Of a stretch of DNA of 64,000 nucleotides, positions 14,760 to 45,250 are shown piece by piece. Numbering within the stretch: position 1 is the first letter of the stretch; every line of letters begins with the position of its first letter. The DNA comes from Amoebidium appalachense (Eukaryota > Ichthyosporea). The DNA is taken from the NCBI GenBank assembly GCA_963693365.1, contig CAVNZM010000014.1, forward strand, positions 2,604,001 through 2,668,000, read 5' to 3'. The position numbers were made by a program, and so were the translations under genes. A model generated the notes under the pieces. It did no database searches, was not told where the DNA came from, and worked only from the letters and a program-made list of their open reading frames with translations.

Positions 14760-15322
14760 CTCTCCCCACCCCCCCCCCCCCCCCCCCACACACACACACC
14801 CTCTCCCCACCCCCCCCCCCCCCATTCCACACACACACTCACCTCTCCCCCCCCCCCCCCCCCCACCCCACACACACACACACCTCTCCCCTCCCCCCCA
14901 CCCCACACACACACACCTCTCCCCACCCCCCCCCCCCACCCCACACACACATACCTCTCCCCACCCCCCCCACCCCACATACACACACACCTCTCTCCCC
15001 CCCCCCCCCCCCCACACACCCCACACACACACACCTCTCCCCACCACCCCCCCACCCCACACACACACACACCTCTCCCCCCCACCCCCCACCCCCCACA
15101 CACACACACCCCTCCCCCCCCCCCCCCCCCACCCCACACACACACACCTCTCCCCCGCCCCCCCCCACCCCACACACACACACCCCCCCCCCCCCCCCCC
15201 CACCCCACACACACACACCCTCCCCCACCCCCCCACCCCACACACACACACACCTATCCCCCCCCCCCACCACCCCCCACACACACACACACCCCCCCCC
15301 CCCCCCCCCACACACACACACC

Positions 15323-15353
<31 letters not shown>

Positions 15354-15372
15354 CTCTCCCCACCCCCCCCCC

Positions 15373-15403
<31 letters not shown>

Positions 15404-15410
15404 CGCTCCC

Positions 15411-15478
<68 letters not shown>

Positions 15479-15573
15479 ACCCCACACACACACACACCTC
15501 TCCCCACCACCCCCCACTCCACACACACAAACCCTCAAACACGCACACGTGCACTCTCCCCCTCCCTCCGCCT

Positions 15574-15616
<43 letters not shown>

Positions 15617-15714
15617 ACCGTATGCTTGCTTTTCCGATGGTGAGCACACCGCTTCGTCAGTCTGGCTTTCAGCCGCGGCTCCCCCCCCCCCCCCCCCCAC
15701 CACCACCTCCTCAT

Positions 15715-15759
<45 letters not shown>

Positions 15760-16275
15760 CCCCCCCCGTCGCCCTATGTTCCACACCCTTCCGTCACTTC
15801 CACACACCCACCATAACACATGTACATAGTGTGGGCCCTGTAACCAACGTGGACCGGCATCATGCCAGTGTAGCACAGATACAGTCACACTGGATGTGAT
15901 TGGCTTATTTGGCAGCAATGATGTCTATATGACGTCAGTACTGGCCCATGTCAAGTGTTTGATTGGCATTGCCTATATATTGTGTGTTGCAGGTGTGGCT
16001 AATATTATCAATATAGGAAAATGTGACGATTGTTTTTATAATGCGACTAAAAAAAATCGGAATGTGGGTTTGGATCCCGTTTACTAAAAATCCAGCGTTG
16101 ACATATAAGGGAATTGGGTAGACACACCGACAATGATTGAAGTCTTATGACCGTACACTTTTCTTCGAAAATTTTTAGTGTGTCAAGTTACTAAAGTTAT
16201 CGAACACCGCTTTCAATAAAAATGTACCGAAAAAGGAACCTGTGAGTAATGTACATGTCGGGCACTGCCGTGTGA

Positions 16276-16346
<71 letters not shown>

Positions 16347-16355
16347 TGTGTATGT

Positions 16356-16416
<61 letters not shown>

Positions 16417-16425
16417 TGTGTATGT

Positions 16426-16498
<73 letters not shown>

Positions 16499-16507
16499 TG
16501 TGTATGT

Positions 16508-16546
<39 letters not shown>

Positions 16547-16682
16547 TGTGTCACGGTGTGTGTCAGTGTGTCCGTCTCGATGTGTGTGTCAGTGTGTGTG
16601 TTTGTGGAAGATTGTGTGTCTCCCAGTCGGACGTCCGGTACGGTGGACCAGGGGTGTGTGTGTGTGTATCTGTGTGTGTGCG

Positions 16683-16725
<43 letters not shown>

Positions 16726-16802
16726 ATGTGTCCGTCTCGGGATGTGTGTTTGTGTGCGTGCGTGCATGTCTGTGTCCGGCGCTGTGTGTGTGCGTGTACA
16801 TG

Positions 16803-16874
<72 letters not shown>

Positions 16875-17083
16875 ACCCCGTTTTGTTCCCGGAGGGGCTC
16901 CTTGGGCCCTCAGGGGGAACTACCGTCTTCCACCCAGCACCGACAGTACTCTAGCTACATAGGGTGCTACGGTATTATTAGCTAAGCTAACACACCCATA
17001 ACAACCCTAACTATTTGCACACACTTTGCCCAGGGTATTCACCCCAGCCACGCCGGTGGGTAAGTGTGTGTGTGTGTCTGTGT

Positions 17084-17151
<68 letters not shown>

Positions 17152-17467
17152 TGTGCGTGCGCGCGCACATGTGCGTTTGTGTGTGCGCGCGTGTGTGCGC
17201 GCGCGTGTGTGCGCGCGCCTGTGTGCGCGTGTGTATGTGTGTGTTCCGGAAGGTTGGGGGTGGGGAGGAGCTTAGCCTAGAGACGGCCTGGGGAATACAT
17301 AGAAGGGGGGTTGGGGGGAGGGGGGAGGGGGTGGGGAGGGGGGGGGGGTGGGGGTGAGCGGTTCAACTTGGGTAGCTACACGTTTTACTGGTGTCTAGAA
17401 AATCCGGCCGAGTGACGGGGAAAGATATGCCATCCTTCGACGATCTGCAGACGATTATCATATGTAG
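10942..17467 (+). CDS. Candidate 3' portion of an unrecognised multi-exon gene (weak)
   Basis: Four AG...GT-bounded open segments have compatible phases: 10942-10998 (phase 0 to 0, 19 codons), 11721-11841 (0 to 1, Arg-rich), 17034-17059 (1 to 0) and 17399-17467 (0 to a TAG stop; 22 codons). Joined, they would encode about 91 residues rich in Arg, Asp and Ser. Splice signals look reasonable (TTATTGCAG, CTTCTTTTAG, GTACGT, GTAAGT). One intron would contain the whole 12.6-15.5 kb satellite. No homology is recognised, no 5' end was found, and short open segments between AG and GT arise by chance, so this stays a hypothesis. Confidence 0.22.
12019..12090. repeat. (CA)n microsatellite
   Basis: About 36 uninterrupted CA dinucleotides, followed by a unique spacer of about 160 bases and further C runs at 12255-12282 and 12444-12460. 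Confidence 0.95.
12590..15535. repeat. ~2.9 kb satellite of alternating poly-C and (CA)n
   Basis: A tandem array whose unit, roughly 35-45 bases, is (CA)4-6, CCTCTCCCC, a run of 6-25 C, then CACCCCA leading into the next CA block. I estimate some 65-80 units, each differing mainly in C-run and CA-run lengths. One strand is purely C/A/T and the other G/T/A. Because no unit contains a stop in some frames, enormous spurious open frames run through it. It ends in further poly-C at 15579-15616 and 15717-15758. Confidence 0.95.
15780..16260. other. Unique sequence, no gene seen
   Basis: AT-rich unique sequence between the satellite and the (GT)n block. There is a possible AATAAA at 16215 but no coding signal. 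Confidence 0.5.
16277..16545. repeat. (GT)n array with higher-order structure
   Basis: (GT)n is interrupted by the same TATGTG/TATGTGTGTATG cluster three times (near 16338, 16408 and 16490). The (GT)n has therefore been amplified as larger blocks as well as by single dinucleotide slippage. Confidence 0.85.
16660..17350. repeat. Further (GT)n and G-rich blocks
   Basis: (GT)n lies at 16687-16721, 16803-16872 and 17066-17150, then (CG/TG)n to 17245 and G runs at 17306-17355. Unique spacers lie between them, including one candidate 26-base exon. Confidence 0.9.
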
Positions 17468-18100
17468 TCACTCGGATAGAAATAGTGTTAGGGTGAACAC
17501 ATGTGATGATGGTAGGACAATTCAGGCAGACAGGACTCAGCATAGTTTTGCCAGTGAGCCACATTCGAGCACAATGTTTTATCTTGCGCCATAAAATTTT
17601 TGTAGCCCATCATGAGCCTCGATGAGAGTTGCTTTTTTATGTGCAACCAAGATTATGCCATCTATGCCATTTGTTTTGAATCGATACAGTATCAGTCACC
17701 AGTCATTGATTTTCTATGTCTTAGAGTTTCGAGTGATAAAGCAGATTATAACCAGTGAGTTTGCTGTCTAATAGTTGTCTCCACACGTATGTATGTAGGT
17801 ATAATATAAACCAATCAACGTTGAGAATTCTTTCACATGGTGGATGATTGGATCGCATTCCACAGATCATCGGTCCATGTGCCTGTGTAAACCAAAAAGA
17901 CAAACCCAAAAGAGACGAATGTATAGTCATTTTTCGATCACACAGATTTTTGATTATAAAAACATTAACATTTATACTGTTCACTTCAACCATATTCCTC
18001 ATTTATCTGCACACAGAAACCGGATGGCGGGAGTTGCCAGGTCACGAGTACCACCCCATGTAGAAATCGAAACTTTGGTAAGCCCAGGTTTCAACAGGAG

Positions 18101-18107
18101 TATAAAT
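18101..18107 (+). promoter_or_regulatory. TATA box of the truncated secreted-protein gene
   Basis: TATAAAT lies 75 bases upstream of the ATG at 18176, matching the spacing of the intact paralogues. The promoter therefore seems preserved although the coding region is broken. Confidence 0.6.
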
Positions 18108-18250
18108 GCTCGCACAACCCGGCGCTCATATCGCCACTCACTTTTTAGGGCTGCAGTCGAAGAATCTCCATCAAAATGAACTTCCTTCTGACCGTCGCCG
18201 CCGTTGTTGGCGTTGCCGCTGCCGCCACCCCCGCTCAGGACACCAAGAGC

Positions 18251-18574
<324 letters not shown>

Positions 18575-18654
18575 TTCTTGAAGAGCCGCATTCTAATCTC
18601 TGGCAAATTTCTGTGTATGGCTCTGAAAATTCTTGATAAAAACTAGCGCCAGCT

Positions 18655-18745
18655 CCTCCCCCCCCCTCACCCCCTACCCCCCCCCCCCCCCCCTCCCCCC
18701 CCCCCCCCCTCCCCCCTCCCCCCCCCCCCCCCCCCCCCCCCCCAT
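18655..18745. repeat. Poly-C block
   Basis: C runs with a few T or A interruptions. Nothing coding is seen between here and the direct repeat at 19014. Confidence 0.9.
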
Positions 18746-19013
18746 CACCACCCTTTTGGAAGGCTCCGCCAGGCTCGTTTCCCACTGCATTGCAACAGAG
18801 CCACATGCACCGAGCCTCTGAATTTTCTTATTCATAGAGAAACGAAGGGTTCGCGAACGTCGTGACCGGATACTGAGCTAGTAGATACGAAGAACAATGC
18901 ATTATTTAGACTGGCCGTGCCATATTTCTACTTTTTTAGTTGGTCTATAATAACTTATATATATGGAAAGTGTTTGGATATGCCTAAAAACAGACATGCG
19001 TATATGTTGTGTA

Positions 19014-19295
19014 AACATGGTTGTGTACTGTATGTTGTCGGACGGACTACGGGAGTCGCGCCTTGTACAGTTAGTCGCGCGTACTGGCCAATCAAAATGG
19101 TTGGTCAGGAAGCGGCTGACGCCGCAATCGCATGGCGAACTGCGCAGCAGTCTCGGCTATTGTAGATACAATCGGATTGGATGCATGCTCGGATCCAGTT
19201 TTGTGGGTGCCGAGGTTAGTCCGATCTCAAGATTGACACAATCCACATGATCAGTGTCTGCCTACACACTATGATACACAACCAAATTTACATTG
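19014..19295. repeat. 280-bp direct repeat, copy 1
   Basis: Aligns with 19433-19716 over its whole length, starting AACATGGTTGTGTA and ending CAACCAAATTTACA, with roughly 10% substitutions and several short indels. No family is recognised and no open frame is conserved between the two copies. Confidence 0.85.
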
Positions 19296-19432
19296 GCGAC
19301 CGCGGCAGGACCCAAGGGGGCTGTTGGTCGGAGGGCCACGCCTGTATAACCTTGGGTGGAGCAGTTCGCGGGCTGCTACGACCTTGCTGGTGGGGTGTAG
19401 CGCGCGACTGGCCCAACGGGAGGGGGAGATGT

Positions 19433-19716
19433 AAACATGGTTGTGTATGTTGTCGGACGGACTACGGGAGTCGCGCCCTGTTGTTAGTCGCGCGTACTGG
19501 CCAATCAAATGGTTTTTCAGGAAGCGGCTGTTAAAAGCACCACAATCGCATGGCGAACTGCCCCTGGGTAGGCCGGCAGTCTCGGCTAGATACGATCAGA
19601 TTGGATACATGCCTGGATCCAGTTTTGTGGGTGCCGAGATTAGTCCGATCTCAAGATTGACACAATCCACATGATCAGTGTCTGCCTCCGCTATGATGCA
19701 CAACCAAATTTACAGT
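19433..19716. repeat. 280-bp direct repeat, copy 2
   Basis: Second copy of the unit at 19014, separated from it by about 140 bases of unique sequence. It has small insertions relative to copy 1 (for example CCCCTGGGTAGGCCGG). It could be a dispersed element or a local duplication. Confidence 0.85.
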
Positions 19717-19719
19717 TGG

Positions 19720-21190
19720 CCGACTCTCGAAAAGGTTCATTAAGAGCTCGGGACTCACCTCACGGTGTGCATGCACCACGGTGTCCGTGCTTACAGTAAA
19801 CGTAATCCCAAACCAAACAAAAAAACAAAACACGAAAAAAAACAAAGAAAGAAAGGAAGAAAGAAAAGGAAAAAACGTAATCGAGTCACGCACCAGTGGT
19901 GGCCCGAACCTTCAAGAAACCGTGCTTTTGATCCAGGCCAGGGTTCGAACGCGTTCCAAGTCGAAGCATGCCATCCCGCCCGTGATTGCGATAGATCCAT
20001 CCAGGGACCCTAACCTTCGCCTTTGAAACACACAACTCTAAAAATATATTACGAAAAATGTGGCAGAAAAAAAATAAAATAGAAAAATCGATGTTAATGG
20101 GTGGATTTAAACCGCCATACTTATCAATAAATTTGTTCGAGTTGAAATTGGCAACTTGAAGTATGCCAATCGATCATCGCATCGTCATCATGTGCGGACG
20201 ATGATCATTTTTGCCATCCAGATCCGGGCCAGTTTTACGAATCTATATCACCAGTAAAAACATGTCATGCGGCCACGCCTGCAACCATGTACATATATTT
20301 GCCCTTTTACATATCGTTCGTGTATTATTTGATTCGAAAGAACACACGTGTGCTCCGTTCTTGTGTATATGGACACGCCGAGTAACTACAGTTTATTGTA
20401 GGTGCCTGCGGTTCCAGGCTGTGAAATTGCGTATGGCCACAGGCACAAACCTGCCAATCAAAATCTTCCCAAAGATCTAAGAGCGTCGTTTAGAAATAAC
20501 ATACCTGAAACCTAACTACTAACATACCGTTTTCCTTTATTTCCTCCCTTCAAAAAGCTAAAAAGATACAGTCTGCGGTGAGTATGTAATCATCACGTCA
20601 TGATCAGACTCCTGCTTCAGAAAAAGCGCCACCAGAGAGGGGCAAATATCACGGCCAGCGCTACAACGAAAAGAAGCATGCAGTGTTGTATATTCAAAGA
20701 AATAGCTTTGAGGATTTTGTAGTGAACATATCGGCTTTTTAAACGAATGTCAAAACTATAAAGTCGTTGCTAAGCTTTCAATTTTATGATCTGTAGCATT
20801 TGTTGTGAATCAGTTCAGGCTTAGATTAACAAAATCACGGTATTTACATCGCTCGTCATAAAATTCCTGCCCGATGACAATCATGATGTGACATTGTGGC
20901 CAATGCCATCAATAAAAAAAAAAAAGTCGAACTACCGTCAACGGACTCAAGAGAAATGGATAAAAGATGGCTGGACCCTTTGGTAAAAGAAAACAGATTT
21001 TCTTTGAAAAACCCGATAAAAAGATGCAACAACACTCGACATTAAAACAGAAATAAATGTTCTTCGCCTATTGTTTTTCTCAAACAGCTTTCGTGTTCAC
21101 TAGAAGGTAGCAGAAACACAGGCCATCCATTTGTTTGCTTTCGCTAGAAATTGCCCTCCCTCAAGTAAGCCATACCCATAAAAGGAAAGC
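19720..21190. other. Intergenic, no gene seen
   Basis: Unique sequence with A-rich patches (19815-19880, 20040-20090, 20915-20925). A tRNA-like B-box word (GTTCGAACCC on the minus strand) occurs near 19945, but no tRNA fold could be built. No coding signal is seen. Confidence 0.5.
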
Positions 21191-21217
21191 ACTGGCAGCC
21201 TCAGTAACCTCACATCG

Positions 21218-21224
21218 TATAAAA
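21218..21224 (+). promoter_or_regulatory. TATA box of the secreted protein gene at 21298
   Basis: TATAAAA lies 80 bases before the ATG, the same arrangement as in the paralogue at 2564. Confidence 0.7.
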
Positions 21225-21297
21225 CCACCTACGCCTCTCCATTTACTTCACTTCCTCACTCTTCAAGTCAGGTGGTAGCCAAACAACTTCTTCCAAA

Positions 21298-21921
21298 ATG
21301 AAGTTCCTTGCAGTGACTCTCGCCGCCCTTGTCGGCGCCGCCTCCGCCGCCACGACCAGCTCTTTCGTGAGCTGCAAGGATAAGGTGCCGTGTCTCGTGT
21401 ACCACATGGACCCCAAGATCAACAAGATCATTGCCCGCTGCAAGCCCAACAACCCCACCACCACCATGCCCTGCAATGAGGCCTTCTGCTGCGCTGTCCC
21501 CGTGCCCAAGCCCGTCCCATGCGACCCGACCGTCAAGTGCGACTTCGGCTACTCCAAAACCAATAACACGTGCATTGCCACAAATATAACCACCCCTTGC
21601 ACCGAGGCCTACTGCTGCAAGCCCAAGTCTCCGACTCCGCAGCCTTGCTCGGTGGCTTTCCCGTTGCCCGCCTGCCCGTATGGTTATGCTAACGTTAACT
21701 GCCCCCTGATCTACAGCTCGACGGCTACGTGCACCGCTGATTGGTGCTGCAAGCCCAAGCCCCCCCCACCCAACCCCAACCTGATGGACTGCGCAAAGAA
21801 CGGTGTTGTGTGCAAGGTGTACAACAAGGACCCTAAGACCCATGGCAACATGCGCTGCAAGAATGTCACCTGGGCCACCACTTCACCGTGCACCCAGAAG
21901 TACTGCTGCACTGTTGTTTAA
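21298..21921 (+). CDS. Small secreted protein with four six-cysteine 'CC' modules
   Basis: Intronless 207-residue protein with a signal peptide at residues 1-17 (MKF, hydrophobic, ending A-S-A). Four cysteine modules follow: C26/32/48/59/64/65, C75/81/92/101/106/107, C117/126/135/145/150/151 and C165/172/187/198/203/204. They are joined by short Pro/Lys linkers (KPKPPPPNP and similar) in place of the Thr-rich linker of the protein at 2564. Module 1 is very close to module 1 of that paralogue (DPK-IIARCKPN, then CxEAxCCAVP). Modules 2 and 3 have diverged most. N-glycosylation sequons NNT, NIT and NVT are present. The likely product is an extracellular or wall-associated disulfide-rich protein; the family is not recognised and the function is unknown. 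Codon third positions are GC-rich, unlike the surrounding AT-rich DNA. Confidence 0.88.
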   Translation: MKFLAVTLAALVGAASAATTSSFVSCKDKVPCLVYHMDPKINKIIARCKPNNPTTTMPCNEAFCCAVPVPKPVPCDPTVKCDFGYSKTNNTCIATNITTPCTEAYCCKPKSPTPQPCSVAFPLPACPYGYANVNCPLIYSSTATCTADWCCKPKPPPPNPNLMDCAKNGVVCKVYNKDPKTHGNMRCKNVTWATTSPCTQKYCCTVV

Positions 21922-21924
21922 GGC

Positions 21925-22816
21925 ATTTAGCACTTAAAGTGGCGCATTTTTTTGGGTTAAGCGACTGGGGGCGGTTGTCACAAAGAATAAGGTGGCTGTA
22001 TAATTAATGCCTGGTGCATGTTACAGTATACCAGCTTGCCAAGAAGAACTTGATTTGTTCGTTGTCTAAGTATGTAAATGTCTGACCAGGTGTAATTACA
22101 GCCGGTAATGTGACAACTTTTTGTAAAAAATGATATTTTGTGAAATGATCGATTAACACGCCTTAATTGTTATACCCGATCCTCTACGTATACGTACACT
22201 GTAGTGTGTACACAACTATCTATGCGCCTGGCTTTCAAAGCCGAAGCCATCGATATAGTTCCTAATAAATTCGAAATATATCATCTTTTTCAAAGTTTTG
22301 ACCACGACTGTTATGTTTACCAACTTGCTGTCCAGTCACTGACCATATTCACGTGCGCATGCCGGCGCCGGGTACAAGTTTACTACGCTTTTTCAAGTTT
22401 GCACATTTGCCTTGTGATATTATGGTCAGTCCAATTGAATCACGTGAGGATGGCATTATGCTTGCAAGTATGGGAATTACCCTGTCCGCACCAATGTAAA
22501 ACTCACATATATAACCGCTTCAACCTCCTGGCTGTCAGAGCACAAGTAATCAATACAAACGAGCCATAATAGTGGTACATATAAATTCCAGGCTCAGTGC
22601 AGTCTTGCATCACGTGCTATGGGATGTACGTCCCACTAGAGCTGTGGTGTGCCACGGATACTACAGAGTGGCTTCTGAAATTTATTTTAGAACGGTAATC
22701 TATGGGTGCTATGCACTCCAAACTAAGTAAGGCCCCAAAAGGCGTCTTTTGGGCCACTCCAGTTTTGATATACAATGTGACGGTATGTGTGTGTGTGCAA
22801 GCGTGTGCGGCTGCGG

Positions 22817-22848
<32 letters not shown>

Positions 22849-23014
22849 GTTTTTGGGAGGCTTTGGGTTCGGCAGGGGGGGGGGGGGGGGGGGGGGTAAA
22901 TACCCGTTAGCACTGGGGTTGTAGTGGGCAAGAGGTTGTGAGAGGGAGCGAGAAAGACAGAGGGAATGATCTAGGGACGGGGGGGGGGGGGGGGGAGGGG
23001 GAGGGGGGGGGGGG

Positions 23015-23085
<71 letters not shown>

Positions 23086-23406
23086 TGGTTGTGCATTGTG
23101 CTACACTGCTTGTGTACACATGTGTGCACGTGTGTGTGATGTAATACCATGTATGGGTGTGAAACTTGGGCCGGTGGCAGCTTGATTCAGTGACTATAGA
23201 CCTTGAAATCTTAACTTTGCGGCAATGCGCAGATCCGCCTGTACGTGTATACTCTTGCTATGATACAATCATGGTGTACATGTGGTATTGCAGGCTTGCA
23301 GGATTCTCGTGTGCTGAGACTCTAGGGCCTTGTGCCGGTGTGCTGTGCATTCATTTGTGTGCACAAAGGTTGCCTCGTGTACCATGCATCATAGCATGAA
23401 TGTCAT

Positions 23407-23465
<59 letters not shown>

Positions 23466-23873
23466 TGTGTGTGTGTCTGTGCGTGTGTGTGCGCGTGTGT
23501 GTGCGTGACTGTGCATGTACGTGCGCGTGTGTGCGTGCGTGTGCGTGACTGTGCGTGTACTTGTGCGTGTGCGTGTGTGTGTGTGTGTACGCGCGTGCAT
23601 GCGTGCGCATACGGCTGATGCACACCAGCATGCAAGGACTCTTGGCTGCTAATTCAAGTCTTCAGTGGCCATCGAAGAATCGAGCCCTGCAGGCATGGGC
23701 ACATGTACCATGCTAAAAGACACTTAGGATAAGGGGTGATCGTAATTGCAGGCTCGGTGTTTGATCCACATATGCATAATTTTCATATACGCAGCATCAT
23801 GTGTGGCGCTGAACGAGATCAATCACGCCCGTGATCAAGTTGGTCAACAACTCAGAGAATAGTATTTATGCTC

Positions 23874-23915
<42 letters not shown>

Positions 23916-24202
23916 TTTTCCCGGGGTCCGGATCCCTGCCTGGGGTCCGGATCCCTGCCTGTCGGCGCCTGCCGGCCTGCCTGCCCGCCCCAACCTCCGC
24001 ATCCCCCCACTCACGGTCACAGTCACGTAATCACTGGCACCAAAGCAAAAAAAAAATTAAACACGCTTGCGCAATCATTGAGCTATTAGTAAACGGTAAT
24101 TCAAGCACACCACTGCGGCCAATTCCAATTGCAAGGGTTTCACAGGAAGGAGCAGGAGGGTCTAGCTAGATAGGTTTTGGGTGGGTGGGTGGGTGGGTGG
24201 GT

Positions 24203-24247
<45 letters not shown>

Positions 24248-24427
24248 AAATGGTGGCTTACGGTCTAAAGGCAGCTGTGTGGCTCGAAGTGCAAGCCCCC
24301 CCCCCCCCCCCCCTCCCCGGGGGCCCTCGAGGATCCCCCCCCCCCCCCCCCCCCCACCCCACCCCCTCCCCCCTCCCTGGCCCCTCGGCAGAGGACGTAA
24401 ACCCAGCATAGTACTTAGGGAGAGCCT

Positions 24428-24460
<33 letters not shown>

Positions 24461-24798
24461 CCAAGCAAAGGGGAGGGCCGGTGAGGAGAGTCAGGAGGGA
24501 ACGGAAGGGGTGCTTACGGTTCGATCGTCATGCGGCTGGTGATTAAGAGCCCCCCCCCCCAACCCCCCCACCACCACCCACCCCACCCCACCCTTTCCTC
24601 CCCTCGCGCTGTTTCAGATTCTCCGATATGCTGGTACACCAATACTCGACTCGCACGAACTCACACCAATCGATGTGGGTTTGTGTGTACGTGTGCCTGT
24701 GCGTTTTAGTGGCCGTGTGAAGGTTGGAGCTCGAGCTGCAAAGCATGCCACACTACGAGCGTGATTGTAACACTTCTGTGTTCCTCTCTCTCTCCCTC

Positions 24799-24852
<54 letters not shown>

Positions 24853-25184
24853 CCTCCCCCCCCCCTCCCTCTCCCTCTCCCTCTCTCTCTCTGTGTGGTT
24901 GTGTGTGCACGCTGGGTAGACAGGGCATCGGGAGGAAGGAGAGAGAGTGGGGAGGGGCCCCGGGGTGGGAAAGGGGGGGGGGGGGGGGAGAGAGGAGGCA
25001 ACGGTGCCTCACAAGAAAGCTCCTTGTCGAATTATTTCACCGGCAGTTTATTTGTTTCTGGTACATTCCATTATACGTCCTTGTTTTTGTGTGTCCATTC
25101 ACCACACAAGCAAAAAACGTGGCAACATATTCACAACCACAGCAATGAGAACAAGAATGCCATGCACGAAACGAATGTTGGGTG

Positions 25185-25216
<32 letters not shown>

Positions 25217-25520
25217 GGCGGTGGCGGTGGCGGTGGTGATGGTGGGGGGGGGGGGGGGGGGGGGGGTTCGTATGGAAGGAAATTATGCCAGTACCCCAAT
25301 TATTATTAATCAATTTACTGTGTTGAGTTATATCGCAGCTGCAAACCCCCTAGAGCCATAAAACGTTTCCTTCCACAAATTAATTCGCCGGCAACTTAAC
25401 TACACAGCTCTAGTGGTGGTGGGGATTTGTGCATAAAGCCCCTAAGAGAGTACACCATGGGTTGCATTCGTGCCCAGGAAGATACAGGAGAGGGAACGCC
25501 TGGCAATTTTCCGGGGGTTT
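21925..25520. other. Intergenic with simple repeats, no gene seen
   Basis: Unique sequence to about 22780, then alternating (GT)n (22820-22846, 23410-23465), G runs (22877-22896, 22980-23017), (GA)n (23018-23080) and C/G homopolymers (23875-23912, 24200-24246, 24299-24355, 24429-24459, 24800-24850). A direct duplication of about 18 bases (CCTGGGGTCCGGATCCCTG) lies at 23920-23960. No exon with family homology was found. The 3' end of sec23 is expected just below 25522. Confidence 0.6.
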
Positions 25521-25521
25521 T

Positions 25522-44410
<18,889 letters not shown>

Positions 44411-44529
44411 TCAAGGACTTTACAAAAAGGCCGGGCTACGTTTTACGTCTGCGGAGAAAAGGTCACAGCGTTTTTGCTGACCCAAAAAAATGCGGAAGGT
44501 ATTATTTATCTCTCGGTTTGATTGGCGGA

Positions 44530-45176
44530 ATTATCATGCCCTCCCCTCTTTTCTTCCCTCTCCTCTCCTTCTTCCCCCGGCACAAATACAAATAAACCCC
44601 GCAAAAGTGTGCTTGTGACTTTGAACTGCCGTTTACTTATTAGACATGTACATAATCACATAATAATTACTCAATATAACAAATGGAAAAAGATACCACA
44701 AGACACTAGACCCAATGAAAGCATACACCTTGAAAAACTAAGCCTTATGTCTCGTTTTATATATAATGACCGCCTCAACCATATTGCCAAATATGGCACT
44801 CGCAAATGTGTAACACCTAAATACATATTACCTTCCTGTAGAATTGGTCTTTCTCTAGCTGATGGTATTATTGATCACTTACCACGCTTTTACTGTACAC
44901 GTGCTATACAGTGGAGATCTAATAAGTATAAGGTGGCATCATTTGCATGCCCAAACAACACACACACACACCAGTTTAAACGGTCATGTATCGCCAAATG
45001 TAGTTTGATAGACCACATAATACCGCAACACACACACGACACATTCACAACAGACACCCAGAAAGATAGCCTACCTGAAAATTACAACATCCTTGATTTT
45101 ATACTAAACACACGTAACTATGACATGTTTATTAGATGTATTGATTGGCTTGAGAAACACATCACTACAAAATTCT

Positions 45177-45178
<2 letters not shown>
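44530..45178 (+). mobile_element. 5'-truncated LINE copy (3' end of ORF2), same family as 61300-64000
   Basis: The open frame ending at TAG 45176-45178 encodes the C-terminus of the ORF2 protein seen at the right end of the window. Over the 34 residues that can be compared (from TNTNKPR on), 27 are identical, and DNA similarity extends through the preceding CT-rich segment. Only about the last 200 codons are present, as expected for incomplete target-primed reverse transcription. The stop codon is followed immediately by (CA)n. The frame is intact, so insertion is fairly recent. It sits about 190 bp upstream of the sec23 start codon, in the opposite orientation. No target-site duplication could be identified by eye. 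Confidence 0.85.

Positions 45179-45249
<71 letters not shown>
45179..45249. repeat. (CA)n tail of the truncated LINE
   Basis: About 35 CA units begin directly after the ORF2 stop codon TAG, with no 3' UTR or poly-A between. This is either the element's own 3' end or a pre-existing (CA)n target. Confidence 0.85.

Positions 45250-45250
<1 letters not shown>

Noticed and set aside
12016-15816. Reading frames of 800-1266 codons through the C/CA satellite on both strands
   Set aside because: Pure Pro-Thr-His or Val-Cys-Gly translations of simple repeats. They are open only because the repeat lacks stop codons, and no codon bias or conserved domain is present.
19900-19990. Second tRNA gene
   Set aside because: A B-box-like word is present, but no acceptor, D or anticodon stem can be folded around it.
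22204-22569. 121-codon + strand open frame
   Set aside because: No signal peptide, domain, splice context or codon bias; its length is compatible with chance in this composition.
44522-45178. Independent 218-residue gene
   Set aside because: Its product aligns with the C-terminus of the LINE ORF2 seen at 63898-64000, so it is a truncated retrotransposon copy.
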